NCBI RefSeq assembly: GCF_001659605.2
Contig: NC_035174.2
Span: 19,134,009 to 19,198,008 of the forward strand
Length of the DNA stretch: 64,000 bases
DNA from: Manihot esculenta
Taxonomy: Eukaryota > Streptophyta > Magnoliopsida > Malpighiales > Euphorbiaceae
Direction of reading: 5' to 3'
Below, in pieces: positions 34,601-42,269 of this stretch. The notes beneath the pieces were generated by a model. The model ran no database searches, was not told the origin of the DNA, and saw only the letters and a list, made by a program, of their open reading frames with translations. The position numbers and the translations under genes are program-made. How positions within the stretch are numbered: the first letter of the stretch is position 1; every line of letters starts with the position of its first letter.

Positions 34601-37600
34601 ATAATGGAGCAAAAGTTGTTGTACCACACCCTTAACCAACCAATGTGAGGTTCTAAGTTAAGGGTATAATATAAAGTTTGGCCAAAATCCTGCATAGACC
34701 GGTGCAAATTGAGTGACAAAAACAGCATGTACTTGCACTTGCAATGCTAAAATGAAAAAAATAAATTTAATCTTGCATATTTCTTTCTAATGGGAATGAT
34801 ATTTATATTTATTTTGTATCACTAAAAGAGCATTTAAAACTTTACTTTGGCTCATTATACCACCTATAAAGAGTCTTGTTCAAGACGTACTACTGCCAAG
34901 GAAATGGTCTCTTATATCATTCTCCATTGCAAATTGTCATGGCTTATTTAGTCTTTGTTGTTTAATTGGTGGAAGTACTTTTTTATCTCCCTACTTATAT
35001 ATTGAGATCTTTTATAACCAACACTTATAAATAATAAAATTAAAATATAAAATTTTAATATGGTCCACTCTCTCAATATAAAATTATGTCCACAGACATT
35101 CTTCTTTCACTATTCTCAATAAAAATATCTAATACAAGCGCAAATTATCTATCCATCAACTTAATTATACCTAATCTGTCTCTCACTACAAACTACTCAT
35201 AGTAAATATATGAATTAGTCTTTTTTATTCAACTCTTGGAATAACTCAATATATTTACTATAATTATATTGTACATCACAAAGGATGTCTTCAACTGCAT
35301 GGACAATATAACAGTCCGACCCAAACTAATTTAAATAACTTTTAAACTATTTTTCACTTGATCTAAAATGATTAACCCAAATTATTTAGTAGTGTTTTAC
35401 TAGGGTTTTTATATTGCATTATTTTTCTTTGGCGGAGCTCTTGCTCCTGGATCCCACAGTTTTTCCCGCTAAACTTGTGATGTCCTCATCGCAATCTTGC
35501 TGTGTTGAATCAGATACAATTGTTAGGTCAGAACTAGACCCTCGGTATTGTAGTTCGCTAGTGTCTCATACGGCTCCACCTCGTCTCGCACAGGTAGCTC
35601 TTTTCTCGCAGCGCCACTAGCTCTGCACAATTTTTTCCTGACCCAAAGTGACTCTGATACCAATCATAAAAGTCCGGCTCAAATTGATCTGAATAACTTT
35701 TAGATCTATTTTTCATTTAGTCTGAAATAGTTAACCCAAATTATTTAGTCATTTTTTACTAGAATTTATATATTACATTATTTTTCCTTGGCCGCACGAT
35801 GTGAGATTTTCCCAGCATTAACTGCTCCTGCTTTTGGTAGGGTTGAGCAGTATTCGGTTTAAACCGAAAAAAACGATCGAACCAAATTAATTTAAAATTT
35901 TGGTTCTGTTTTTTTATTCATTTCGGTTTGATTCAATTTTTAATTTCAAAAATTTTGGTTATTTCGGTTCGGTTTGGTTTTGATAAAAAAATTAAAAAAA
36001 CTGAACCGAACCGATTAGAAAACCGAACCGAACCGATTAGTTATAATAATATATTTTTTTCAATAATATGGAGAAATTAAATTATATTAAAATTAAAATA
36101 TTTTAATTAAATTTTAAATTACTAAAAATAGAGTGTAAAAAATAAAAAATTTATTAAAAATCGAACTGAATCAGATCGGTTCGATTCTATTTTTAATCAA
36201 AATCGATTCGGTTTGATTTTCATAAAAACTAAAATTTTGATTTTTGGTCTATACGATTCGGTTTGATTTTAAACCGAACATACCGAATACTTACCCTAGC
36301 TCCTGGGTCCAACAAGCAAAGCCCTTCTTAACCTTAGGTTGAAATCTTTCTCTTTTTCAAGGCTGTATTGCATCATAATGGACAAAAACTCCATCTTCAT
36401 AATTGATAAAGCTAAATTATCTCTCTTCATACTTCTATTTATAGTTTTACACCCTTCACTCCTAATCTAATTAGAAATCTTATCGAGTTTAGGAATAACA
36501 TATAATAAGAGATATATGTTATCTAGTTTTCCACCTATTAAGAAAGAGATATATGTTATCTAGTTTTCCACCTATTAAGAAATAAGTTTTACACTCTATT
36601 TAAGAAAAAGAGTTCTATTAGGAGGGTGAGTAACAAATAACAAAATTCATATTCATTAGAAAATCTCAAAACAAGTTATTCACCTCTCTATCTTATGTTA
36701 TACTGTAGTGAATATACTATCGTGAAATAAGAAAGTTTTTTTATGATAAAGAGATTACTATTGAGTTTCTGTGTTCTTTAATTCTTCATCATGTTGTTGT
36801 TTGGATTTAAACAGTAGTTGCTTCTTTTTTGTATGCAAGTGTGAATCAAGGAATAGCCCTTACCATTCTTGCCTCTAGACTAGATGTATGGAGTTCAAAG
36901 CAGGGTGTTCTTATAGAATTCGACTCTCAGGTTGATGTCTCGTGGGCTCTATTTATTTAACTTTTCCCTCCCCATCGATTTTACTTAATTCAATTAGCAC
37001 AGAAAATAAATTACAGATGTTTTATTTAATTTTTTTTATTTATAAGATATTTAAATTTAATAAATAGAGATTAATTTATAAATATAAATACTCATTAGTA
37101 ATTATAATAGGTAAGGGAAATTTAAAGAAATTAAGACAGGGATTAATTTTAATTTAAAATATAAATTGTTTTTTGTAAGTTGCCCTTAATTAAATTAATG
37201 AATATCTGGGTAAGAAATATGATGATGAACAAGGTATGAAATAGATAACTAACCTTCATCGTAAAATCTCGAGGGATTGTATTGTATAATTTCTTCCAAA
37301 GGATGAAGGCATCAGTATCTCCATCAAGTATGAAAGAAGGCAAAGGGAGATTAAAAGCCTTGAATAGATGGACAGGCGTGTTCCCTCCATTATCTTTTCC
37401 ACTTATAAGGTCTACCAACGATGAATTTTCAAGGATTGCTTCCAGTACTTCATCATTTTCACTAAATACTGCATAGTGAAGAACGTTCCAGCCGCTACGG
37501 TCAGTGAGTTTACAACACTCTGGACATTTAGAAGTAATCTCTTTCACTACGTGTTTAAAGCCTTTTAAGGCTGCAATGTGAAGAGCTGTCACGCTCCAAA

Positions 37601-38912
37601 GATCAGCACCACTGCACGCTATAGATTTATCCTTGTCTAATAAAGTTGCCACTATTGAGCTAGAACCTTCAGATGCAGCAATATGAAGTGGAGTCTGTCC
37701 TTGATGATTTTGTGTTTTGGACAAACTACTCTGTTTCTCCAAAAGCATACGTACAACCTCTGAAACAAAGTCAACAACAATAAATTTTGTAGTCAACTTG
37801 CAACTAAGCATGGATTTTAAAAAATATATTAAAATATTTTTAATATTTAAAAAATATATTAATTAATCATTTTATTAATTTTTATCATTAAATATTTTTT
37901 AATTATTATAGTATAAAAACCTTCGTTAGTTGATCTTTTAGTTTGTTAAGAATATCTACAAATTATTAATTTTATATCAAGAACATTTTAAATTTTTTTA
38001 TAACACTTACTGCTATAAAATTAATGAATAAATTAATAAGCAAACTTTTTGAAACTTTTTAATATATTTTTCAAAATCAATAAATCAATTAATGATTTTC
38101 TCCACACAACAGAGACCAAAGACTAATTTTCTCATATGACTTCTTTGCTCGTTCGCCGGCTACTTTATACAGTTTGGAACTTATTACGATGGTCTAATGC
38201 GATTTTCACAATATTATTAAGAAAGAGATTTGCTGTTCATTTTCCGACACTATTAGGCAAATATATATTAAACTAATGGCTTCTATAATTGGTAAATCTG
38301 CGATCTACTGCTCATACCTGTATTCCAGCGCCCAACTGCTCTATGTAACACCGTTGCACCATTAATAGAGTCTCCATACTCCAGATCCAGAGATTGTGAA
38401 TTTAACAATTCAGCCACTATATATGTACATGTGTTATCAACTGCCACATCAAGAGGAGTTTCCCCAAATTCGTTTGCAGGATATTTGAACTCATGATCTT
38501 CCTTGCTCAATATTGCTTTCACAACACCCAGACTTCTTCCATTTCTTGCTGCCACATGCAAGGCGGTTTCTTTCATTTTATTTTCCTTCCTTAACATCTC
38601 CCTCACTGCTTCTTTGTTGTCTCCATGTAAGGCCTCAGCCTGTCTGATTAGCTCTTCCGCTACATCAGTGTGCCCGTGCCTAGCTGCTATGTGCAACGGA
38701 GTATTACCATCACGATTTTCCTGCGTCAACAACTTGGGGCAATTCCCAACTACTTGTTTTATAAACTCGGTGGATCTTTCGCTTAACAAGGAAAGATGAA
38801 AATGAAGTATTGTGTTCTCACTACATGTGACTATGCAATCAAGATGATCTAAATGTTCTTCGAATGGATCAAATTTGCCTTCTGCTGCTGCCTTCTGTAA
38901 GTCGACTTCCAT
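16484..38912 (-). CDS. Ankyrin-repeat/PGG-domain membrane protein (ACD6-like family), disrupted by a Tat retrotransposon
   Basis: Four minus-strand exons: 38912-38318, 37759-37254, 31838-31764, and 30304-29847 joined to 16634-16484. All introns are GT-AG. Without the inserted retrotransposon the exons sum to 1785 bp, encoding 594 residues with no internal stop. The N-terminal part has ankyrin repeats (GNTPLHIAARHGHTDVAE at about 69-86, ETALHVAARNGR at about 115, GQTPLHIAASEG at about 219). The C-terminal part has a PGG domain (FTLPGGY at about 453-459) and four hydrophobic helices, ending in an acidic DADADADDD tail. Proteins of this family act at plant membranes in defence and cell-death control; the function here is inferred from family only. 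The start is the ATG before EVDLQKAAAEGKFDP. The 13.2-kb insertion removes the last helix and tail. Confidence 0.85.
16635..17128 (-). repeat. 3' LTR of the Tat element
   Basis: 494 bp, TGATGATCTGAGATCC ... GCGGTCATCA on the plus strand. A TATA-like box (GTATAAAAGAG on the minus strand) sits at about 16720-16731. Its outer edge abuts ankyrin exon 4. Confidence 0.93.
17129..19012 (+). repeat. Degenerate upstream copy of the antisense module
   Basis: Three parts match, in the same order, the antisense gene region further along. The first 75 bp or so (17131-17205, TGCCCCTTCACCTTCT ... GCCGCGCC) match 19015-19088. A segment with GTAAATCCTTTAAGGATAGT (18296-18315) matches the 3' end of the antisense gene (GTAAGTCCTTTAAGGACTAT, 22153-22172). 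A GAGCTC-rich array follows, as after 22300. The middle (about 17350-18290) does not obviously match the antisense coding region. A frame at 17448-17927 is unrecognised. I read this as an older, collapsed duplicate. Confidence 0.45.
18527..18800 (+). repeat. Tandem array, about 90-bp units
   Basis: Units start GGGCTCTC at 18527, 18616 and 18710 (steps of 89 and 94 bp), each with CCGAGCT-, TATGAGCTTGG- and TTGAGCTCTG-like blocks. The array lies in the non-coding part between the antisense gene and the 3' LTR. Confidence 0.7.
19258..22200 (+). CDS. Antisense gene of the Tat element (putative gypsy-type transposon protein), three exons
   Basis: It lies on the strand opposite to gag-pol. Exons are 19258-19951, 20041-20864 and 20935-22200, with introns GTATAG...TTTTGCAG and GTAAGT...ATGTTAG. 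The sum is 2784 bp, in frame, with one stop (TGA, 20998-21000, consistent with a CGA change). The first exon (from MASSKLPDVVN) matches the style of the 'putative gypsy type transposon' domain (PF04195), with LTPNSILF-like MLSPNSILFMSCF. The middle is Ser/Pro/Lys-rich low complexity. The last exon is a long coiled coil (about residues 520-700) and an acidic tail. Function is unknown; such antisense frames are known in Tat-group elements. The start was chosen as the first ATG after the leader. Confidence 0.75.
22637..22675 (+). repeat. T30-G9 homopolymer junction
   Basis: Thirty T followed by nine G. It sits between the antisense gene's 3' flank and the tandem array; possibly an assembly-sensitive point. 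Confidence 0.9.
22730..23566 (+). repeat. Tandem array with alternating 70- and 101-bp units in the Tat element
   Basis: Unit starts (GCCAGGAGATCTTGG) occur at 22851, 22955, 23056, 23126, 23227, 23328, 23429 and 23499, giving steps of 104, 101, 70, 101, 101, 101 and 70 bp. The 101-bp form has a 31-bp internal duplication (GGGAGATCTTGGGGATCCCG). Units are nearly identical; degenerate units extend left to about 22730. All three plus frames stay open for 200 or more codons, a by-product of the repeat. The array sits between the pol 3' end and the antisense gene. Confidence 0.92.
23691..27971 (-). CDS. Tat-lineage pol polyprotein (PR-RT-RH-RH-IN)
   Basis: A 1426-residue open frame. It opens with the end of gag, including a CxxH-type zinc motif (CQYHRTHGHDTNNC, 49-62). 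The protease motif is VMVDDGSKVNLL (187-198), where the usual DTG is DDG, seen in other Tat elements. RT spans about 425-640 with VYVDDMVV at 561-568; the first RNase H is at about 705-815; a second, Tat-type RNase H is at 853-980 (YVDGASGSEGSG, NMAEYEAL, NSDSQL, EEADLLSR). Integrase has H1079/H1086/C1117/C1120 and acidic residues D1149, D1209 and E1245. No stops. The start of pol overlaps gag, and a C-run indel near 27990 separates the two frames. Confidence 0.92.
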   Translation of the reverse strand: MLPPWVPEKPTPLNASRAEVLMAVQDKEFLQWPTPMRTEADQRNPDKYCQYHRTHGHDTNNCFQLIAEIERLIKRGHLKNFVKKPEGQRPPPSPAAQMPRRTGAGPVNDGSSGTINMIVGGTGGRMSRRGKKRNREGEISNGEVMQIVEHSPMAIVFSSEDAQGIQMPHDDALVIKAVIHNFRVKKVMVDDGSKVNLLPYRVFQQMGIPEEQLVRDQSPIKGIGGAPVFVEGKVKLALTLGEAPRARTHHEVFLVVKLPLSYNAILRRPALFSFEAVTSIRYLALKFPTEEGVGMVRGSQEEARTVYLATVTEPSSTGEALDSEVLEVRDETKEARTEPVGELETFPLSEADASKVFSLNANLTKEQKGEVMTLIRGHASTFAWKPSDMPGIDPKVMTHRLNVLPEARPVKQKKRVVGREKQQATREEVQKLEEAGFIREVMYPQWLANPVLVKKANGKYRMCIDFTDLNKACPKDCYPLPDINKMVDSTAGFDYMSSLDAMSGYHQIPMEKSDEEKTSFITEDGTYCYKAMPFGLRNAGATYQRLMNKIFKNQIGRNVEVYVDDMVVKSSTFQQHIADLREIFGVLDQYRMKLNPAKCAFFIRGGKFLGYMVSGRGIEPNPEKVEAILNMPEPTCVRDVQRLTGRVVALNRFMSKSAEKCLPFFKKLRKVPNFEWTEDCQKAFAELKKYLSSSHVLSSPIKGEELLIYLAASEQAISAVLVRVEGGEQKPVFYISKVLRDTEVRYSNIEKLAYALLLAVRKFKVYLEGHQGVVMTNQPLKKILRRPETSGRMLAWSVEISPYCLEYRPRTAIKSQALADFIAECSFNEEKEESSSEMPRKEGERELSQEFSWKLYVDGASGSEGSGAGIMLKGPKGFKVCYALRLEFKASNNMAEYEALVNGMLVASEVGVTDLEVNSDSQLVINQVTGVYQARDPIMQNYLDKVKAIEAELAERGVIVRFQRIPRDENEEADLLSRLTKEELEQLPDEVYIQHIRTPAFKKTNTVLQVDQSPTWMSPYLKYLEKGELPEDKDEARKIAARAANYQVIRGTLYRKGKSSPWLRCVSPEEAARVMEEIHRGLCGAHEGAGTLANKIFRQGYYWPTVKKEAEEFVRRCDVCQKFANAIRTPATPQASISSPWPFSQWGIDILGPFPKTTGQRKFVVVAVEYFSKWPEAEAIATITARKMIDFVWGHVICRFGIPRVLISDNGRQFDCSTFKTFMTNMGIWHKFSSVAHPQTNGQTEVTNRAILQGLKKRLDGAKENWAEELNSILWALRTTPRAPTKETPFALAYGTEAVVPVELQIPTHRVQFLSEDTNGDKLRSNLDALEEVREEAQVRTAAYQQRAARYYNQKVRERSLKVGDLTLRNLEATGKRAAAGKLAPTWEGPFKVTKVVKPGVYRIEDMQGNPEPHAWNIQHLKRYFP
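27863..29269 (-). CDS. Tat-lineage gag
   Basis: The likely start is the ATG at 29269 (MANHQESNLNIPND); the open frame continues upstream into the PBS and LTR without function. It has the retrotransposon gag core (ARAWFNSLEAGSIKSFGDLA, then RQKAGESLREYVARFN), preceded by an acidic, Arg-rich region. It ends out of frame: near 27985-27998 a run of C (minus strand) is one base off, so the frame moves from RRDQRPPLL... to the pol frame, which holds the expected MLPPWVPEKPTPL continuation. This may be a programmed shift or a single recent mutation. Confidence 0.85.
   Translation of the reverse strand: MANHQESNLNIPNDLSSAQEGQQFSFSSPMTLNNQTPISLNPSPGLAGNTPTMTLSNQDIQTMALQLQTTAHWLGQIMQQRGLSTPVNVLPVVEEPRTDEPRPTSIRLQTNNHDAGEEEEPEARIHGRRAREMIENEEVDDYSAETTRETGTETEEEECSLGKRSNPEDEKMNQKLKRLKEQLLAELGKKGQSQTSLPTSSPFSKVMQQETVPKKFMMPPMAAYNGAGNPREHVMNYKTFMELQTLSDALMCKVFPTTLSGPARAWFNSLEAGSIKSFGDLALRFISRFVAGVPADRKTSYLETVRQKAGESLREYVARFNTEALQISELDEGRAVEAMQKGTTSAEFFGSLSRKPPTSLAELMKRAEKYIRQDDALVTSRFAKGVAGKEKAPEEGRLEKHEKKRGKRPEPYKQAWERRDQRPPLLPGLMNHECSPLGFLRSLLPLTLPEPKCSWQSRIRSSSSGLHP
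29330..29347 (-). other. Primer-binding site, TGGCGCC type
   Basis: Minus-strand TTGGCGCCGTCTGTGGGA one base inside the 5' LTR. This differs from the Met-type PBS of the Tekay and copia elements here and is the type seen in Tat-group elements. Confidence 0.75.
29349..29841 (-). repeat. 5' LTR of the Tat element
   Basis: 493 bp, nearly identical to 16635-17128 (single-base indel in GGATTGGG versus GGATGGG). It carries the element promoter. Confidence 0.93.
29434..29444 (-). promoter_or_regulatory. TATA box of the Tat 5' LTR
   Basis: GTATAAAAGAG on the minus strand inside the 5' LTR, upstream of PBS and gag. It is the only clear TATA motif in the LTR. Confidence 0.6.
29842..30304 (-). CDS. 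Ankyrin/PGG gene, exon 4, 5' part up to the retrotransposon
   Basis: Acceptor ATGCTGCAG|TTTGC. Encodes the basic linker (MKRSLKKKAEL), PGG motif and three hydrophobic helices. At 29842 it meets the LTR. Reading on, the frame adds about 15 foreign residues and stops at 29801-29803. The TSD copy is at 29842-29846. Confidence 0.85.
30305..31763 (-). other. Intron 3 of the ankyrin gene
   Basis: AT-rich, no element or open frame recognised. It is bounded by a GT donor at 31763 and an AG acceptor at 30305. Confidence 0.6.
31764..31838 (-). CDS. Ankyrin/PGG gene, exon 3 (75 bp)
   Basis: A 25-codon exon between acceptor AATTTTCAG|GATTTGG and donor GCCGAG|GTTAGA. It keeps phase 0 on both sides and links the ankyrin part to the PGG part (DLAKGIPYFENLTM). 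Too short to be found by open-frame length alone. Confidence 0.75.
32368..32960 (+). mobile_element. Ty1/copia fragment (LTR, PBS, start of gag) in intron 2
   Basis: LTR-like sequence from TGTTGGTAACAAG (32368) to about 32665 is followed by a Met-type PBS, TGGTATCAGAGC (32667-32678). Next comes the N-terminus of a copia gag in frame (LTQTNYPLWREQILGLVES, from 32696). The frame stops at 32908 and nothing more of gag or pol follows. It is antisense to the ankyrin gene. Confidence 0.65.
33148..33714 (+). mobile_element. LTR with adjoining PBS, probably Ty3-type, in intron 2
   Basis: LTR-like sequence from TGATGGGCCTACTATG to TTCCACGTTAG, with a TATA-like TACTATATAAGG at about 33390. It is followed by TTGGTATTAGAGCC (33701-33714), a Met-type PBS. 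About 250 bp of leader follow, without a coding domain. Confidence 0.5.
33757..34665. repeat. Short direct repeats and an opposite-facing LTR/PBS
   Basis: A unit of about 55 bp with CTACCACACCCCTAACCAAC and GTGATTAGAAACATAGATAA occurs at about 33757, 33812, 34553 and 34608. Between the pairs, at 34452-34470, the minus strand shows a Met-type PBS (TTGGTATCAGAGCATGG) next to an LTR edge (TGATGCGG on plus, 34471), whose end resembles that of the LTR at 33148-33700. The two LTR/PBS modules thus face each other. Confidence 0.5.
35305..36314 (-). mobile_element. TRIM (miniature LTR retrotransposon), interrupted by a hAT MITE
   Basis: Two related terminal repeats flank a core of about 200 bp. The minus-strand 5' LTR starts TGTTGGACCCAGGAGC at 36314 and, skipping the MITE, ends near 35663. 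The 3' LTR starts TGTGGGATCCAGGAGC at 35458 and ends near 35305. Shared blocks include GGTTAACCCAAATT-type sequence and a CATTATTTTTC run. A Met-type PBS (TTGGTATCAGAGTCAC, minus) lies at about 35647-35662 next to the 5' LTR. No coding capacity. The TSD was not resolved. Confidence 0.6.
35838..36298. mobile_element. hAT-type MITE (461 bp) inside the TRIM LTR
   Basis: Termini are TAGGGTTGAGCAGTATTCGG and, inverted, TAGGGTAAGTATTCGG. The flanks GCTTTTGG (35830-35837) and GCTCCTGG (36299-36306) agree at 6 of 8 bases. The CGGTTCGGTT-rich interior is like the outer MITE at 14716-16136 in sequence and length. Confidence 0.8.
36507..36580. repeat. 37-bp tandem duplication
   Basis: AAGAGATATATGTTATCTAG followed by TTTTCCACCTATT occurs twice with a 37-bp period in intron 2. 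Confidence 0.85.
37254..37759 (-). CDS. Ankyrin/PGG gene, exon 2
   Basis: Acceptor TTGTTTCAG|AGGTTG, donor ATGAAG|GTTAGT. Encodes about residues 199-367 with repeats GQTPLHIAASEG, TALHIAALKG, WNVLHYAV and GNTPVHLF. A broken relative of this exon lies at 7253-8046. Confidence 0.85.
37760..38317 (-). other. Intron 1 of the ankyrin gene
   Basis: 558 bp, GT-AG, AT-rich; nothing else recognised. Confidence 0.7.
38318..38912 (-). CDS. Ankyrin/PGG gene, exon 1
   Basis: Encodes residues 1-198 plus one base of the next codon. The donor is ACAG|GTATGAG. It carries three or four ankyrin units. The frame is open for 28 codons further upstream, but MEVDLQKAAAEG is the usual family start. Confidence 0.85.
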
Positions 38913-39227
38913 GGTTGGGAATCTCTTGTGCGGGCAATTAACGGTACGATTTGACTTCTCCAAAAGAAGAAATTTAAAGTGGCAGATTTCAAACAAGGGT
39001 GACCTGGGCTGCTCTCAGATTGAAGGTAGTTCAGAATAAGGGAAGCATTCAAGATCTCATCTCCTAAGATTACCATTTTATTTATTTCATTTTAATGTAC
39101 ATACAGTTAAATAATTAATTTAATTAATAAAACATACAATTAATATGGTCTCTGTCCTTTTTTTTCCATGCCAACTAAGTGGGGTAGCGGTTGACGTTGA
39201 AGTTGTCAAAGTAAACGGACCACGTTG

Positions 39228-39480
39228 TTTATTATTATTATTATTATTATTATTATTGTTATTATTATTATTGTTATTATTATTAGAGTAACCTACACTT
39301 TAATTCTCAAATTTTAGTATAATTAACGAATCAGTTCCTCTATTTTTAGAACCAAACACTTAATCTCTTTAATCTCCTGTATTTTTATTTTATTTAAATT
39401 AGAGATTTTTCTATCTTAAAATATTTAAAAAATGAGAGAAATAATTTAAATTTTATTTAAATTAGAGATTTTTCTATCTT
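39228..39480 (+). repeat. Dispersed repeat with (TTA)n tail, copy 1
   Basis: A (TTA)n microsatellite (39228-39284) leads into GAGTAACCTACACTTTAATT and on to CCTGTATTTTTATTT (about 39394). An inverted copy lies at 60862-60980, also joined to (TAA)n. A 28-bp block with TTAGAGATTTTTCTATCTTA is repeated within it at about 39401 and 39461. The tail suggests a retroposed or microsatellite-associated element; class unknown. Confidence 0.5.
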
Positions 39481-40568
39481 AAACATAAACACCCCTATTA
39501 TGCATAAAAAAGGCTTATTCCATTTTCTTTCATCCTCGTCATCTTCCTTTCATCAAAACATATAGTGGCTCTTTGTAGCTGAATTCCTTCGGTATTTTGA
39601 TAATCTCTGGTGCAAAAGAGTGTGTCTTTTTCAGTTGCTTGTACCTTTTGGAAACTATCCAGATTAGAACACCAGCAAACACGGCTAAAAATGCACTAGC
39701 GCTAACCACCATGCAACCGCCTCTGGTCCCTACTTACAGAGCTGGTTATAACATAAAGAAGACTTGTTGTTCTTTTCCTAACTAGTAATCAAATCAGAAC
39801 TAGTGGGAGCCAATGATGATGACGGTAGCTTCACAAAATTAATAGCTGTTGGGTTCATCAAACTAGCCGTTGGAGGCGACGGAGATGATGACCCAGAACC
39901 TGAAATTAAGTCAAAGGAAGAACTAAAACTCTACCACTCAATGCTATGGACCTCTGTGCTCGCCTGCATCGATCCGGAGAATTGGCTCTTTAGGTTTAAG
40001 CTTGGAGTATGAAATGGAGACTTTGACACTATGATTTGCCCCATTGTACTCGATCCACACATTAACAAGATCACCACTTTTAAGATCGATATTTATAGCT
40101 CCTAAATCACTAGCCTATGAAGAAATCATATTTTTTAGATCCAAACCCACATGGTTCCCATTAATGTTTTTGAACTCCACGTCTATGAGTGTATCGAATT
40201 CGACTAACACAAAGCCTGAGCTAGAATGATAGAGCCAAATTTAGACTCATTTTCTATATTGTTATTTATGTTAATTTACACATTTTCTGTCTAATTTTGT
40301 GATTTTGATCTTATTTTGCAGAAAATAGAGTAAAATCGTAATTTGATAAAAATGGCCTTAAATTTGCCCAAAAGAGGGCAAAAGAGAACAAGCATGGTTT
40401 GCCCAATTTGTTTGCCCAAACCAAAGTGAAGCTGAAATGAAGAGAAGAATGAATTGCTGACTGACCAGGTTGTTTGCCCAAGCAAACTGGGCAAACAGCG
40501 GAGCAAGGCAGGAACAGCACGCAGACAGCAGAGATGACAGACAGCTTGCCCAGTCTGTTTGCCCACAC

Positions 40569-40797
40569 TGTTGGAAAGAATCCTCTGCCATGATTGTAAA
40601 TCAATTAGTGATCCTCTGTCATGATTGTAAATCAATCAGTGATCAAATCTTACCATATTTAGCATAGCATGATTATAGGACATAATTGAGGGCACAATCA
40701 AAGGTCTAATTGTTCATATTATATACTATATAAACTCTGTAACTTACTACACAAGAGGTAAGAAAATAAAAACAGTTTTCTTCCTATAATATCAAGA
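40569..40797 (+). repeat. 5' LTR of the Ale-like copia element
   Basis: 229 bp; contains a 38-bp internal duplication (ATGATTGTAAATCAATYAGT ... GATCCTCTG) and a TATA-like ACTATATAAAC at 40725-40735. Confidence 0.9.
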
Positions 40798-40933
40798 TGG
40801 TATCAGAGCAAGTTTCGGCCTAAAATTATAGCCGTCATGCAATCATCCGTTACCAGATACCTTTCCCGACCTTCTCTCACTAAACCAACCTACCAGATAC
40901 CTTTCCCAACTTCTTTCTCTCACCGAAACAACA

Positions 40934-41960
40934 ATGGCCGACCTCCCCAGCCCGGCTGACAAATCCTAGGCAATAATTGATCCAATAGCAGACCTGTCAC
41001 AAAAACTATTCCAGTTGATTCAGAATAGCCAAAATGGAAATCAGAAATCAGCAAACCAATTCACTCTTGATTCAGCACAGCCACCGTCCAACATAAAATT
41101 GAATGATTCCAATTATGTTGTTTGGGCAAAGATGATGGAGATGTTTATCACAGGGCGAGGGAAATCAAGCCATCTGACTGGGACTCCCTCCCCTCCGACA
41201 GAAACAGACCCCGCAATTTACCTGTGGCAAACTAATGACAGCATTGTCCGAGGATGGTTAATCCAGATGGTAGAGCAGAAGCTCCGTCCAAATTTATTGC
41301 AGCACAAGACAAGCAAAGGACTATGGGATGCCCTCAAGATCAGATTCAATACAGGTAGTAACAAACTTATCATTTACGAGTTACAGTCTAAAGCATACAA
41401 ATTAACACAACAAGGAAGCAATCTGGAAGATTTATACAACGATCTTCAGGCCATCTGGGCCGAGATCGATGAAAGACAACCGACCAGAATCGAAGGAGAC
41501 AACAATATCATTATCCGGAACCGGAAAATCCAGGAGGAACGTCTGTACCTGTTTTTGGCCGGAGTACAGTCGGACCTCGATCCAGTCCGTCGAGAAATTC
41601 TCAACGAGGAGCCATTACCGACCTTGGACAATGCCTACTCTCGGCTCCTAGGTGAGAAGTTGCGCCGTGCCATCCACCTTCCTCTTCCATCACCAGCGAC
41701 AGTAGGTTCCGACCTCGTGGGGGCCGGTCTATTGGCTAAAAACCGGTCAGACACAAACAAGTCATCACTCCAGAATGATAAATCAGGCTTAAAATGCACC
41801 CATTGCGGCGGATCTTGACATACCCGGGATGGATGCTTTAAGATCATAGGGTATCCGGAGTGGTGGGAGGAAAACAAGATCCGTAAGAAGAAAGAAAAGG
41901 GACAAGGCGCAGGGAATACGGCCGCGGTCACTATCAGCGGCACAAAAAAGGCTGCCTGCG
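40934..41960 (+). pseudogene. Copia gag, broken
   Basis: It starts at ATG 40934 (MADLPSPADKS) and meets a TAG eleven codons in. The rest runs open to TGA at 41816-41818. The core has NYVVWAKMMEMFITGRGK and KGLWDALKIRFN. The zinc knuckle CTHCGGS-HTRDGCF is split by that TGA and is followed by IIGYPEWW, the usual ending in Ale-type gag. Two stops make it non-functional as it stands. Confidence 0.8.
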
Positions 41961-42269
41961 GCACTCAAAAGGCTGCCTGCGGCAACAACCTGATCGGACA
42001 AACAGAGGAAAACTCGGGCAACGGACAGAGCTCAGGGGTTGCAGCGGCGCTACAAGGAGCCGAGAAAGGAGGAGGCACGGGTGTCCCTTATGATCGGGAA
42101 GGAGGTATTTTAGGGTTAGAAAGGAGGGACAATGACCTTTCTACCCCTGTCTCTTTAAATAAATCTAAATGTGCCCCTGCTTGTTTTAATTCTTGTAAAA
42201 TTAAATCCCTGGTCCCGGATGTTTTAGATAAGTCTGTTTGTAATCTCAAAACTGAATCGTTAGCCCTTA

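Noticed and set aside
36850..36960. Possible LINE RNase H fragment (VLIEFDSQVDVSWAL)
   Set aside because: Only one short similarity-like string in one frame; not enough to call.
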